Shown here: in pieces, positions 34,901-42,736 of the stretch
Numbering within the stretch: the stretch's first letter is position 1
Layout: each line of letters opens with the position of its first letter
Source: Euptelea pleiosperma
Lineage: Eukaryota; Streptophyta; Magnoliopsida; Ranunculales; Eupteleaceae
Direction: 5' to 3'
Assembly (NCBI GenBank): GCA_035048495.1
Contig: CM068552.1
Span: 14,992,621-15,056,620, forward strand
DNA length: 64,000 nt
The notes under the pieces: model-generated
Told to the model about the DNA's origin: nothing
What the model saw: the letters and a program-made list of their open reading frames with translations, nothing else
Databases searched by the model: none
Translations under genes and position numbers: made by a program

Positions 34901-37900
34901 TGATTCCCTGATATCACTGAAGAAAGCACATCTCTCATCCTCAAGGCAAGCACCTTAGAAATAATTTTATACACACTACCAACCAAACTAATGGATCTAT
35001 ACTCAAATATCTTCTGCCCCTGGGAATTTTGGGATCATAGCAATAAAGGTGTTGTTAGATGAGTAATCTAGGTAAGCATCCTCCTGAAATTCCTTCACCA
35101 CTTTCATAAAGTCTGCACCAATGATCTCCCAGCAATGGTGAAGCCGTCGAGTCCAGGGGCCTTATCATTGGCCAGATCAGATAGGGCCTTCAAAACCTCC
35201 TCTTCCTCAATGGGTTTCTCCAACCTCACCCTATCAGATTCATTGATTTGATCAAAGTGCAGTCCATCTAAGGAGGGTCTATAAGAAGTCGTCCCTTCAT
35301 AGAGATCTGAATAGAACCTAACCACCCCATTTCTGATGCTATCCTCGTCTTCCAAAAGAACTCCACTTATCTTGAGACTGGATAAGTAGTTTTTTCTTCT
35401 ACTAGCATTAGCCACCTTGTGAAAGAACTTTGTGTTGTCTCCTTCCTTCAACCATCTGACCCTGGATTTCTGTTTCCAACTTATCTCCTCCATCTTTACC
35501 AAGTGTTGATATTCAGCTTTGAGGTTGACCCTCCTCGTAGTATCCTCCATAGAGAGGCTGGCCTCTTCCTCTCTCTAATCCAGCTCCACAATCTTTTCAA
35601 GCACCATTCCCTTCTTGTGTTCTACCCGTCCAAACTCCTCCCGATTCCACAATTTGATCTTTTCTTTGAGAACTTTAAATTTACGCCTTAAAGATTCCCC
35701 CGCTCTTCCGTAAAAAATGATGGACTTCCACCATTCCTCCACCTTATCCTTAAACTGAGGGGAATTCAGCCACATGTTTTCAAACCGGAAAGGGGAGGGT
35801 CTAGAAGCCTCTCCACAGTCAAGCAATACGGGAGAATGATCCGACGCCGGCCGAGGAATAACAGCCAAAGACACCCCCTGAAAGTGATCTTCCCAACTAG
35901 CTGCTACCAAAAATCCGTCCAACCTGCAAAGGATGGGAGGCTCTTGATTGTTTGTCCACGTAAATTTAGACCCGTTCATAGGAATGTCCATAAGAGAAAA
36001 TCTATTGATGAAATTATCGAAGAACTTCATGCTTTTTGTCCGACAACCCCCGACATTCTTTTCATGCAGCCAACGGACAACATTGAAGTCCCCCCCCCCC
36101 CCCGATACACCACGGGTCATCCCAAAGGCCAGCAATATCTTCCAATTCTTCCCAAAACTGTCGTCTGTAGCCTCTAGCATTAGGACCATAAATTCCTGTA
36201 AGAACCCAAGTAAATTGATCCCCCACGCATCTACATCTGATGGAGACAGAGAAAGCCCCTGTCAATGTTTCCTCAATCTCGAGAAACTTACGATCCCAGA
36301 TAATCAGAATCCTACCCGATCTGCCTATAGCCGACAGCTCCTGCCATCCAATATATGTTATACCACAAATCTCCTTAAGTATCCCCAAGTCAACCCTGTC
36401 CAATTTGGTTTCTTGAAGCACCACAACCGTAGCCCCCCATCTCTTGATAAAATTCTTCACAACATATCGTCTATCTTTGTTACCCAGGCCACGGACGTTC
36501 CATGATAATATTTTTAGCTTCATTAAACACCTGAATGTTTCCGCCCGCTTCTACAACTACTATACACCTGAGTCTCTCTTGAATTAAAAGGGCAACCCAA
36601 CCTTTGTATTTCTCTCGAAATCTTGTTTCGCCTAATCATAGGAATCGATTCTGTGTTCTGTTCATTCTCCTCACCGACTACGCCCCTGTCATTGGATTCT
36701 CCTCTAGCATCCGCCTCTATCATCCCCTCCTTGTTTTGAACCCCGGGTGCCTGAGAATCAATTCTTTAAGGCTCCTGCTCATATGTCTGAGCCCTACCCT
36801 CTTCCACCAGAAGCTTCCGATGAATTCGAGGACTATTGCTTAGATTACAAGAGCCTCCCAGAATCTGCATGAGCATCTCTCTGAATTCCTATTCATGGCC
36901 TTTTGCTACCAGCCCCAAAGATTCCCCCAACTTCACTATATTTAGTCTAAACCACGTCAAAAGTTCCTCTTCATGAGCTCTAATCAATTTCACTAATTAC
37001 AGCATCCTTCCAATAAGGAGCTTCTGCTAATTGCACGGCTTCACTGAATGTCTAAGGATCTCCCCCAGATAGAAATATTATAAAGTCAGGGCCAAAGCTT
37101 GTAGATTTTTGTTCTTTTACTCCTAGGTTTTGTATCTACATCTGCAGCCTCATAGCAGCTATTAGATGCTTTATCTGAAGTTACAGTTATTACTCTATCT
37201 TGTGAGTTAGCTTTAAATGGAAAGCAGCATTCAACGAATTCAGCATCTCTGGACTCTATAATGGTGTCTTCATCAACACCGTTGACTTTGGGATTTAATT
37301 TATAGGGAACTTATAGGTAATGTTGTTGAAGGCATGCCTTATAAAAACACAGTCTACAATTTTAGGTCCTAGTTTAGTTCTCTTAATAGTATTGCCACCA
37401 TGGCTAAACACCCCCACAATTTAAAGTAGTTGTAGGAAGGCTCCCAGCCTTTCCAAAGTTCATAAGGTGTTTTATCTGTTTTTTAAAGGTATTATGTTTA
37501 ATATATAGCAAGTGGTGAGGACAACTCACCCCACCCCACCCCACCCCACCCCACCCCACCCACCCCAAGTTTAAAGGTAATCATGAACCTATTAACATAT
37601 TATCATGTCTTAAGTGTTATGTTTTTCCTCTCACCTACTCCGCTTTGTTGTGGTAAGGAGCTATATTTTGGTGTATTATTCCATTATGTTCATAGAATTT
37701 TGAGAGCGAGGATGCTTTACATTCACCTCTATTTGATATAAGTATTTTAATTCTTTTACCTAACTGATTTTTAACTTATGTATATTTTAAATTATTTTCT
37801 AGTCTCATCCTTGCTCCGTAGCAAGTACACCCCCCAATATCTTGTACAGCCATCTATGAATGTTAGGTAGCAGTTTTAACTGATTTCTAAAATCTACCCA

Positions 37901-40711
37901 AGAAGGTTGCAGTTTTTTTTTATCATGGATGTCACCTGAAACCCTTCACTTATCCTCATTTTTTTGCATGTATCTCATAAATTAAAATCTGTAGCTCTTG
38001 TACTCGTGACGTAACTAACTTATTGTCCGCCATTTAAAATCCATAATCGTCTTACAAAGAATTTCTTGGTTCATGCATCTTCAATAATTTATTTATTTCT
38101 CAATTTATGCCATAAATTCTTAACACTTCTGACATTGGAAAAAACATCATAAAGAGAATTGCCCAGACAATTCAATATGTGATTCCTAAACAAGTAACCA
38201 ACTTTCTTCCATGCATCTTCAATTCTTTGTTTTGCAGGATCACTTTCTTCCTCGCGAATTTTTTTCCTCAATTAAAATAAAAATTACGTTTAAGGTAGTA
38301 AGGTAAAACAATATTTTCTACTGCCACCTTTTATAGTTTTGTCCAGTGAACTTTTTAAGCTTCTTTGTATTAGCAGAACTCATGTCAACCAAAACAGTAA
38401 CAGAAAGAACTCTTAAGGCCGAGAAAAGAAATCTGACTTAAATTGTTAAACGGCACAGTTCTTGTTACAGTAACAATTAACTATTAAACTGGTTAACAGA
38501 GAAATCAAAAATTTAAACTGAGATAAACAAGCAATATATCTTAATTGAAAAAGAAAAACAATACTCGATATGTAGAACAATAATTTCCAACATTGCAAAT
38601 GATCACAGTATAAACAGAAATCTATATCAGAAGAAGAAACAGACTTATCGGTTTAAAAGATGGTTGAGGTAAGCGTTCAACGCGCTGTCCTAAGGAAGAT
38701 TTTGTTGTTGCACTTCTATAGTGTTGCAGACGTAGTTAGGAAGTCTGCCCACAGGATTCAATAGCTAACTAGAGATAGGCAACACTCCAAACCTCTAGTA
38801 CTTACGATCTTACAATAAGGTCGTGGTTTAAAAAGACTTTTTGAGGCTATGCCTTGAGGCTCCAAGAAGCAACCTCGAGGTCATAGCCGACCACTGAGGC
38901 TATAGCCTCGAGGCACACATGAGGCTATAGCCTCACTTTTACACGTTAAAACCCGAAAATGTAACCCCTTATTTTTCCAAAATACCCTCCCCAATAATCT
39001 TTTATGATAAAAACAACCTAAAAGGTCCTAATTTTGTTCTTTAAAACCTTTTATTTTGTGAGAAACCCTAAATCTAAGCTTTCATCCCTAGTTTTCCCAC
39101 TTGAGCAAAATTCTCAAAGAGCTCAATCTCATCGGATTTTGACTCCGTCACTTTGTAGGGTTTTATTGTGAGGAACCTCACCTTACTCAAGCAAGAAATC
39201 AAAGCATTACAGACTTCCTCTACTATTTTCCTAGCTCTATATTGTTAGTTACTTCTTTTAATAAAAAATCTTGCTAATGAACTTTAGAATGCCAGTAGAA
39301 AGTTTGTTAGTATTGATACTTTGTTAGTGGACTTAGCTTATTAATTATTTAGATTTGATAATTTAGTTATGTGATTTAAGATTTGATATCAACATCAAGC
39401 TTTCAGCCTGAGTGCCCAACAATGTCACTCCGAAGGTAAAAGTTATAGGCTCAATAATTTTTATGCTTATTTTAAGTTTTTTTTTTTTTCACATGGTATG
39501 TTCTTTCTAATTTTAATAAATCGATTATATTTTTTTAGAAATTTTCAAGTACCCTTTTTTTTTTTGAAAATGAGTCTTGTACTTCGCACCGCCTCAAGGC
39601 CTATGCCTCGCCTTTTGGAGGCAAACTGCCTCAGTACCCAAACTAGCCTTTTTAAACCTTGAGTAAGGTTACCCTCAAGAAAAATAAAATAAAAGATAAC
39701 ACGACAAAACAGAGAGTAGAAGAGTTTTTGTTTGTTCGTATCTGTACAGACACCTGCTCAAACCTCTATATATATAGAGAGAGAAAAGAGAGAGCGTTTA
39801 GCCCTAATAAATCTCATTAAGGGCTAAACGGCAACAACACTTAATAAGATGCGTTAAAACTTAAAGGAATTAGAAACGAAATCCAATGGTTAGAAATTTG
39901 ATGAAGAAACGTTTCTAAATTAAAAGAGAAAAAACTTCAAAGTTTTTAGCCCAAAAAGATAGGCCGGTCTTACAAGAGCTCAAATTAGGAGGCCCCGAGG
40001 ACTCCGCCCTTTAGGTCCAACCCTCTATTATAAGAGCTCAAAACTTTTAGTTTTCCAAGCAATGTGGAATTAAAAAAGATGTGTAAAAAATTTAGGGATT
40101 GAAAGAAACCTCACTAAGTTTCCCTCCAAAATATTCATTCAAAACTGCATAGAGTTGTTTTTCAAAAAGTGAGGGATTAAAAAGCATCTCTTTCAAACAA
40201 TTAAAGAACTTGGGTTCAAAAACACTTAGCCTCAAAAGTAAAACTCAAATTAACATTTTGTTTTTTTTTTGTAATCGCTCAAATAATCATGTTATGAATA
40301 AGTGAATAACACAGTTTAACTGAGTGACGTGAACAGCAACACATGCCATGAGTAATTCAAGGACGTTATCCTTTTTTAATTGTGGATTACAAGCAGAAAC
40401 ATATAATATACAACTTTCAAATAAATAATCTGGTTGAGAGGTCAAAAAAATCAAGAAGAAAAATCTGTACTGTTTAATTCATCAAACTCTAGCAGTTCAT
40501 ACGGATTACCCAGTATATTCGATAAGAGGGAGAGGGAGAAGGAGCGGGAGATTGCCTTGCAAAGAGGAAGAACTTCGGAGTAGAAACGAGGGAGGCCGCC
40601 GCGGGACTGGTCCGCGTAATCTGCTTTTGAGGAGGCTCGAAGACTCGAAACTTTCCGCCATGAACGGCTCAGAATCTCTGCAAAACGAGGTCGTGCAACT
40701 AGGGTTTGCAT
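14721..40711 (-). CDS. RsmE-type 16S rRNA (uracil-N3) methyltransferase, organellar, 8 exons
   Basis: The product methylates N3 of a conserved uridine in small-subunit rRNA (U1498 in E. coli) using S-adenosylmethionine; the plant homologue is expected in plastids or mitochondria. Joining 40556-40711, 23850-23923, 18835-18977, 18691-18737, 18246-18354, 17982-18043, 17551-17665 and 14721-14872 gives 858 nt, 285 aa, with no internal stop. Residues 1-38 are Arg/Ser-rich, like a transit peptide. The PUA-like N-terminal part holds [19 protein letters not shown] (about 66-83). Then come [11 protein letters not shown], the SPOUT knot motif IIIGPEG (229-235) and [11 protein letters not shown] (255-265), both family signatures. 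Exons and frame are intact although introns 1 and 2 are full of transposons. Intron 1 (16.6 kb) uses a GC donor. Family and exon structure are secure; the organelle is inferred. Confidence 0.88.
15065..15240. repeat. decayed hAT-like repeat in RsmE intron 7
   Basis: Rich in GGTCGGGTT and GAGCCC words, like the repeat at 54777. Ends not defined. Confidence 0.3.
15638..16036. repeat. recent tandem duplication in RsmE intron 7 (196 and 203 bp)
   Basis: Two adjacent copies begin GGCACGTCACTTTTAG at 15638 and 15834 and end GTTAAACACAGTTGCAGTTG. They are almost identical. The second carries a 7-bp extra AGTCGAC-type repeat inside a TGTCGACAC-rich segment. Confidence 0.9.
16440..16760. repeat. purine-rich tract in RsmE intron 7
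   Basis: GA-rich low-complexity sequence (GAGAGAG, GACAGACAGA). The overlapping minus-strand frames are compositional artefacts. Confidence 0.5.
17551..17665 (-). CDS. RsmE exon 7
   Basis: 115 nt from acceptor TGCTCTAG to donor GGCG|GTTAGT. Ends with IIIGPEG, part of the SAM-binding knot. Confidence 0.88.
17982..18043 (-). CDS. RsmE exon 6
   Basis: 62 nt from acceptor TTTCCCAG to donor ACT|GTGAGT. Encodes [20 protein letters not shown]. Confidence 0.86.
18246..18354 (-). CDS. RsmE exon 5
   Basis: 109 nt from acceptor TTCCTCAG to donor CAAT|GTAGGT. Encodes [15 protein letters not shown] through [10 protein letters not shown] donor four bases downstream would put a stop in the next exon, so this one is preferred. 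Confidence 0.85.
18691..18737 (-). CDS. RsmE exon 4
   Basis: 47 nt from acceptor TTATTCAG to donor ACG|GTATGT. Encodes [15 protein letters not shown], a strongly conserved RsmE segment. Confidence 0.88.
18835..18977 (-). CDS. RsmE exon 3
   Basis: 143 nt from acceptor CATGTAAG to donor TTTTG|GTGCGT. Encodes [20 protein letters not shown] through WHVFAAF. Confidence 0.88.
19439..19801 (-). pseudogene. copia polyprotein fragment (RNase H C-terminus)
   Basis: The minus-strand frame reads [14 protein letters not shown] and then [14 protein letters not shown] and [15 protein letters not shown]. This is the end of a Ty1/copia polyprotein (cf. the DNK-A, H-F-I-R and L-A-D-I-x-T-K blocks). It is decayed, in RsmE intron 2, next to but distinct from the element starting at 20102. 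Confidence 0.65.
20102..20333 (-). repeat. 3' LTR of the intron-2 copia element
   Basis: 232 bp. On the plus strand it runs from AGTTGAATTAGTG to ATATGATAACA, next to the polypurine tract (20334-20343). Confidence 0.93.
20341..22860 (-). pseudogene. copia pol remnant: integrase, reverse transcriptase, RNase H
   Basis: In minus-strand order: an integrase core with CSDQGGEY and NGVAERK (two of the catalytic acidic residues; the first lies at the truncation), its C-terminal part to about 21910, reverse transcriptase ([24 protein letters not shown]) and RNase H ending in [15 protein letters not shown]. Defects: a stop in the integrase core near 22754, a frame change near 21910, a TGA at about 21367 and a short in-frame loss just after YVDD. 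It cannot encode an active polyprotein. Confidence 0.9.
22903..22934. repeat. C32 homopolymer
   Basis: Thirty-two consecutive C at the junction between the integrase remnant and the element's 5' leader, exactly where gag and protease are missing. It could be a real tract left by the deletion or an assembly artefact. Confidence 0.9.
23215..23227 (-). other. primer-binding site (tRNA-iMet type)
   Basis: TGGTATCAAAGCC on the minus strand, immediately downstream of the 5' LTR. Confidence 0.85.
23228..23455 (-). repeat. 5' LTR of the intron-2 copia element
   Basis: 228 bp, differing from its partner by about five bases plus a 4-bp deletion in the TTTATATAAAAC stretch. Confidence 0.93.
23850..23923 (-). 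CDS. RsmE exon 2
   Basis: 74 nt between acceptor ATGTACAG and donor GATAG|GTATGA. Encodes [20 protein letters not shown] and following residues of the N-terminal domain. Confidence 0.88.
24029..24962 (-). repeat. 3' LTR of the intron-1 copia element
   Basis: 934 bp. On the plus strand it runs from TGTTACAG to AATAACA (5-bp inverted ends), followed by CATGTGGGGGAT on the minus strand as polypurine tract. It is collinear with the right LTR but lacks the MITE, so it is the empty site for 38822-39661. Confidence 0.85.
25458..26064 (-). pseudogene. copia RNase H remnant, left half of split element
   Basis: Minus-strand frames read [20 protein letters not shown], then [20 protein letters not shown], and end [12 protein letters not shown]. 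Stops and frameshifts are present. It starts right at the hAT end (26065/26066). Confidence 0.85.
26102..26390. repeat. subterminal CGAAAC/GCGAAATATT repeat array of the hAT element
   Basis: About 290 bp of closely spaced CGAAAC, GCGAAATATT and related words. Subterminal arrays of this kind are transposase-binding regions in hAT elements. Frames on both strands here are by-products of the repeat. Confidence 0.75.
27079..30517 (-). pseudogene. hAT transposase (BED finger, DUF659, hAT dimerisation), broken
   Basis: On the minus strand an ATG at 30517 opens [13 protein letters not shown]; after a frame break the BED zinc finger continues as WWECKWCG and LKQHLAGG with its final His in YSDIH. A linker with acidic residues follows. 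The DUF659/catalytic region is at 29687-29091 ([49 protein letters not shown]). Further catalytic-core sequence is at 29115-28739 and the hAT dimerisation domain at 28290-28130 ([20 protein letters not shown]). An unusual Asp/Gly/His-rich and Ser/Tyr/Gly-rich tail ends at TAA 27079. Stops occur near 27904, 27600, 27350 and 29690. Inactive as it stands. Confidence 0.88.
30319..31790. repeat. 501-bp tandem triplication of the transposase 5' region
   Basis: Three head-to-tail copies start TTATTTCTCATTTCTATAG at 30319, 30820 and 31321. The first two units are 501 bp; the third is about 470 bp with small deletions. Each contains the translation start and BED finger plus upstream AT-rich sequence. 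All three share the same one-base frame break in the finger, so that defect predates the amplification. Confidence 0.95.
31791..32265. other. AT-rich interior of the hAT element
   Basis: No coding sequence. A family-A arm fragment (GTGCCACGTGGCTTATATT) sits at about 32150-32250. Confidence 0.4.
32266..33048. mobile_element. MULE-type MITE (family C) with another MITE inside
   Basis: Begins GGGTCGGATTCCG and ends with the inverse of AGGTCGGGTTTCGG. Flanks CAACTTAAA (32257-32265) and TAACTTAAA (33049-33057) are 9-bp duplications with one transition. Confidence 0.75.
32627..33019. mobile_element. foldback MITE (family E) nested in a family-C MITE
   Basis: Inverted ends GGACAAATCTAGTATGCAAC and the same inverted at the right. 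Perfect 8-bp duplication TAAAAAAT at 32619-32626 and 33020-33027. The interior repeats GTATGCAAACAGTGTCAGTAC in both orientations, so it looks like a dimer. hAT or Mutator class is undecided. Confidence 0.8.
33066..33356. repeat. foldback element, family B, inside the hAT element
   Basis: Arms with GGGCCCACTGACCGCATGG and the inverse of CCATGCGGTCAGTGAGCCC, then ACTAACAAAAAT. Confidence 0.65.
33440..33725. repeat. foldback element, family A, inside the hAT element
   Basis: Arms with CTGACCGTATGGATGTTTGG and the inverse CCAAACATCCATACGGTCAG, core GATCCAACGCATAGAAATCA. Outer TIR truncated on the right. Confidence 0.65.
33837..34055 (-). promoter_or_regulatory. probable promoter and non-coding first exon of the hAT transposase
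   Basis: On the minus strand a TATTTATAG box (34047-34055) is followed by a GA-rich, ATG-poor leader. It ends in a strong donor AAAG|GTAAGT (33836/33837), as in a 5'-UTR exon whose intron would run to the coding exon near 30517. No transcript evidence. Confidence 0.4.
34434..37003 (-). mobile_element. LINE (non-LTR retrotransposon), 3'-truncated, inside the copia element
   Basis: In minus-strand order: a possible ORF1 tail (about 37000-36530), an endonuclease starting at 36523 ([27 protein letters not shown]), a linker, and reverse transcriptase ([21 protein letters not shown]-type region lost, GFVRG-like motif, FADD at about 34455). Breaks include a frame change in the endonuclease at a C14 tract, further frame changes near 35570 and 35100, and a stop before FADD. 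It ends abruptly at the hAT boundary just after FADD, so the rest of ORF2 and the poly(A) tail are missing. Inserted in the copia reverse transcriptase sequence near 37003. Confidence 0.85.
36090..36103. repeat. C14 homopolymer in the LINE endonuclease
   Basis: Expands the two Gly codons before the conserved DFN motif (minus strand poly-G) and shifts the frame. Confidence 0.9.
37003..37860 (-). pseudogene. copia integrase and start of reverse transcriptase, right half of split element
   Basis: Minus-strand reading gives an integrase core ([17 protein letters not shown], then a [10 protein letters not shown] block), [20 protein letters not shown], and the reverse-transcriptase start [20 protein letters not shown] at about 37003. 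Many stops and frameshifts. Confidence 0.8.
37524..37566. repeat. (ACCCC)n microsatellite
   Basis: Eight CCCCA-type units interrupting the integrase remnant. Confidence 0.9.
37870..38383 (-). pseudogene. copia gag remnant
   Basis: An ATG at 38383 opens [20 protein letters not shown], typical of copia gag. It continues [20 protein letters not shown] and, further on, a SQVQELQ and GFQVTSM block. The gag text joins directly to the integrase core, so the zinc knuckle, protease and integrase N-terminus are missing. Confidence 0.8.
38463..40255 (-). repeat. 5' LTR of the intron-1 copia element, interrupted by a MITE
   Basis: About 945 bp after subtracting the MITE and its duplication, collinear with 24029-24962. 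The outer (right) end is eroded: the last bases TTATAAATAACA of the other LTR are replaced by a T-rich stretch. Confidence 0.82.
38822..39661. mobile_element. hAT-type MITE (840 bp) inside the copia LTR
   Basis: Ends CGTGGTTTAAAAAG and the inverse of CAAGGTTTAAAAAGG. Duplication AATAAGGT (38814-38821) and AGTAAGGT (39662-39669), 7 of 8. The partner LTR at 24.35 kb shows the uninterrupted site. Subterminal regions repeat GAGGCTATAGCCTC. Confidence 0.85.
40556..40711 (-). CDS. RsmE exon 1 (start, transit peptide)
   Basis: Encodes residues 1-52 from ATG at 40711, ending [11 protein letters not shown]. The junction is CAAG|GCAATC, a GC donor. Codon phase and family sequence force this join to exon 2 (LCK then [11 protein letters not shown]). 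Confidence 0.85.
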
Positions 40712-40859
40712 TGTTCCTCTTCACTCCCCACTGCTACGAACTGTTTTTAATCTTCTGAAGGTGGGTAAGGGTAACGCACGATCTTCCCGCTTCACAACCA
40801 TCTCGTGTAGGCCTGGAGCGCATTGCACATTATGCGTAGTACGCACTTGCATAATTGGG

Positions 40860-41215
40860 GCCTGGCTGAGGTCCATCCGAACCCGGTTCTGGTTCTGCAT
40901 TTTTGGGAACCGCCTAAAAAAGAACTGGAACCGGAATCGAACGGAAAATAACGGTTCCGGTTCTGGGTAGTTGATATTGGACCCGAAATCAATAGGAACC
41001 GGAACCGATATATAATATATAAATATAGTTAAAATTGCAATATTACCAAGATTGGAACCAATACATAATATATAATATATAAATATAGTTAAAATTGCAA
41101 TATTACCAAGATTGGAACCAATATACCTAGAACCGGAACCAGAACCGACTGGAACCATATAATTGATTCCTGCTCTGAACTAGAACTGGCCCGTTGACAC
41201 CCCTAGGCCCATCCG
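40860..41215 (-). repeat. hAT-like repeat with AACCGG words and inner tandem duplication
   Basis: The right end in reverse reads TAGGGGTGTCAACGGG, a common plant hAT end. The interior is rich in GGAACCGG words. Two 63-bp units containing ATATAGTTAAAATTGCAATA lie at about 41005-41130. The left end was not found. Confidence 0.5.
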
Positions 41216-41579
41216 TGGGTGGAAAGTCCAAGGTCGACTTGAGGGGGCTAAAGTCAGACGCAGGCCCTAGGATTTGTTATTAGGGCCATCTCAATAAGCC
41301 CTCGCCATGTGGTAAAAGCAGCTTGGTGTTACAGTTAACAAAAAATTGTCTAGATAAGTGAGAATTTAACCACATTAGAGTAAGCATGATATCAAAACAT
41401 GTAAGCAAGTATAAGCATGTGGGTCCATTTTCCAAAAACGTACATGCCACGTGGTGCAATTGTACACGCCACATGGCCGCAAAAACATGGATTCTTGAGC
41501 AGACCTAAAGGCGTTGGCATTCCACGAGGGAGGGGCATATAACAAAAAAAGAAAATACAAACAAGTAATATCAACCAAA

Positions 41580-42240
41580 ATCCAATAATATCTTACACAA
41601 CAAGCAATTAGAAAACGCTAAACACGCATTATCTAAAGTCAGATTAACCTCATGTACGTTCCGTGATGCTATCAGGTGTTATGGATGTTTATCTCTAGGA
41701 TTCAATGGCCTGATCAACGGTAGGCAGCACTCCAAACCTTCGATCCTTGCAAACTTGATAATAGTAGTACCCTCTTACGAAACAAAATCAAAATGCTCAA
41801 AATAATATATGAAGAACAATTGAAGATATAGAATTTTTTGTCTCAAGAAGTTCTTTTTGTGTATCTAGTGTGGAGAACTTTTATACAAATTTTCTCAGAG
41901 GTGAACATTATAGCTTAATCAATACCATTAAAATGCTAAAACGGTCAAAACAAACAGAAAATTAAAAGGTTGAAAATGGGCAGAAATAAAAGGTCAAGAA
42001 CGGAATAAAGAATTTAAAGAGTTAAAATTAGATTGAACTTTTGACCAAAAAGATAACTCATTAGAGTACAAAGCACATTTGGGACCCTCATCAAACTCAA
42101 CCCGGCGTGACGCGCATGCTCTATTTAAGTGACATATATAAGTCCCTCATACTCTTTGTCCCTATCCAATGTGGAATTAAAGAAGTGAACAAAAAAGTGA
42201 AGACAAATGAAGGAAACTCTTTAAGTTCAAAATTGTATTA
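41580..42240. repeat. diverged LTR-like sequence related to the intron-1 copia LTR
   Basis: Shares in order AGGCAGCACTCCAAACC, a TAGTACCCTCTTA-type block and CCAATGTGGAATTAAAGAAG with the LTRs at 24.03 and 38.46 kb. A solo LTR of a sister family is likely; the ends are not fixed. Confidence 0.45.
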
Positions 42241-42736
42241 AGGCTGCGTTTGGGTAAGCTTAAAAACCGCAATAGGCCAGCTTTTGCAGTTTTTAAGCAA
42301 TTATCAAAAAATAAAGACGTTTGAATAAAATTGAAAAAGTCCTTTTAAAAAGCAAATAAGCTCTTATTTCTCAAAAGCAATAGCCATTTCTGAACAGCTT
42401 CTGCGTTTGCTTTTGCCGGAAGCCGTTTTACCGAAATTCTTTTCCGATCGTGTCCTCCAAAATATTTGATAATACCCAAACTACCCTCTCGAACAAAAAG
42501 GGAGTTGAGAACCCTACTCGCAAAGAGCCACCAAACTAGAGAACGCAGACGAAGCTCTCGCATCATCGTCTTCTCATCATTGTCTCCTCTCTCTCGGCGG
42601 TGATTAGGTAAGATCTCGGTCTCTCTCTGCTCTCTCAATCATCTTCTCTCTATCAGTCTTTTAGGGTTCATTTCTCTTCCATTGTTTTGCTTCGCCAATA
42701 ACTAAATCCAGCAAGAGAAGATAAGATTCGTACAAT

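Larger units (their letters stand above)
24029..40255 (-). mobile_element. older copia element filling RsmE intron 1, split by LINE and hAT
   Basis: The two outer segments are LTRs of one family (24029-24962 and 38463-40255), the latter enlarged by a MITE. The right part carries gag, integrase and the first residues of reverse transcriptase; the left part carries the end of RNase H, 3' leader and polypurine tract. The pieces are collinear and do not overlap, so a single element cut in two is the simplest reading. Together it covers all but about 400 bp of the 16.6-kb intron. The LTRs are clearly more diverged than those of the intron-2 element, so it is older. Target duplication and primer site were not recognised. 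Confidence 0.8.

Noticed and set aside
37524..37566. Telomere-like repeat
   Set aside because: The unit is ACCCC/GGGGT, not the plant telomere unit, and it sits inside a copia remnant; a plain microsatellite.
40721..41158. 145-codon minus-strand frame with a repeated SNLGNIAILTIFIYYI block
   Set aside because: Produced by a 63-bp tandem duplication inside a GGAACCGG-rich repeat; no gene structure.
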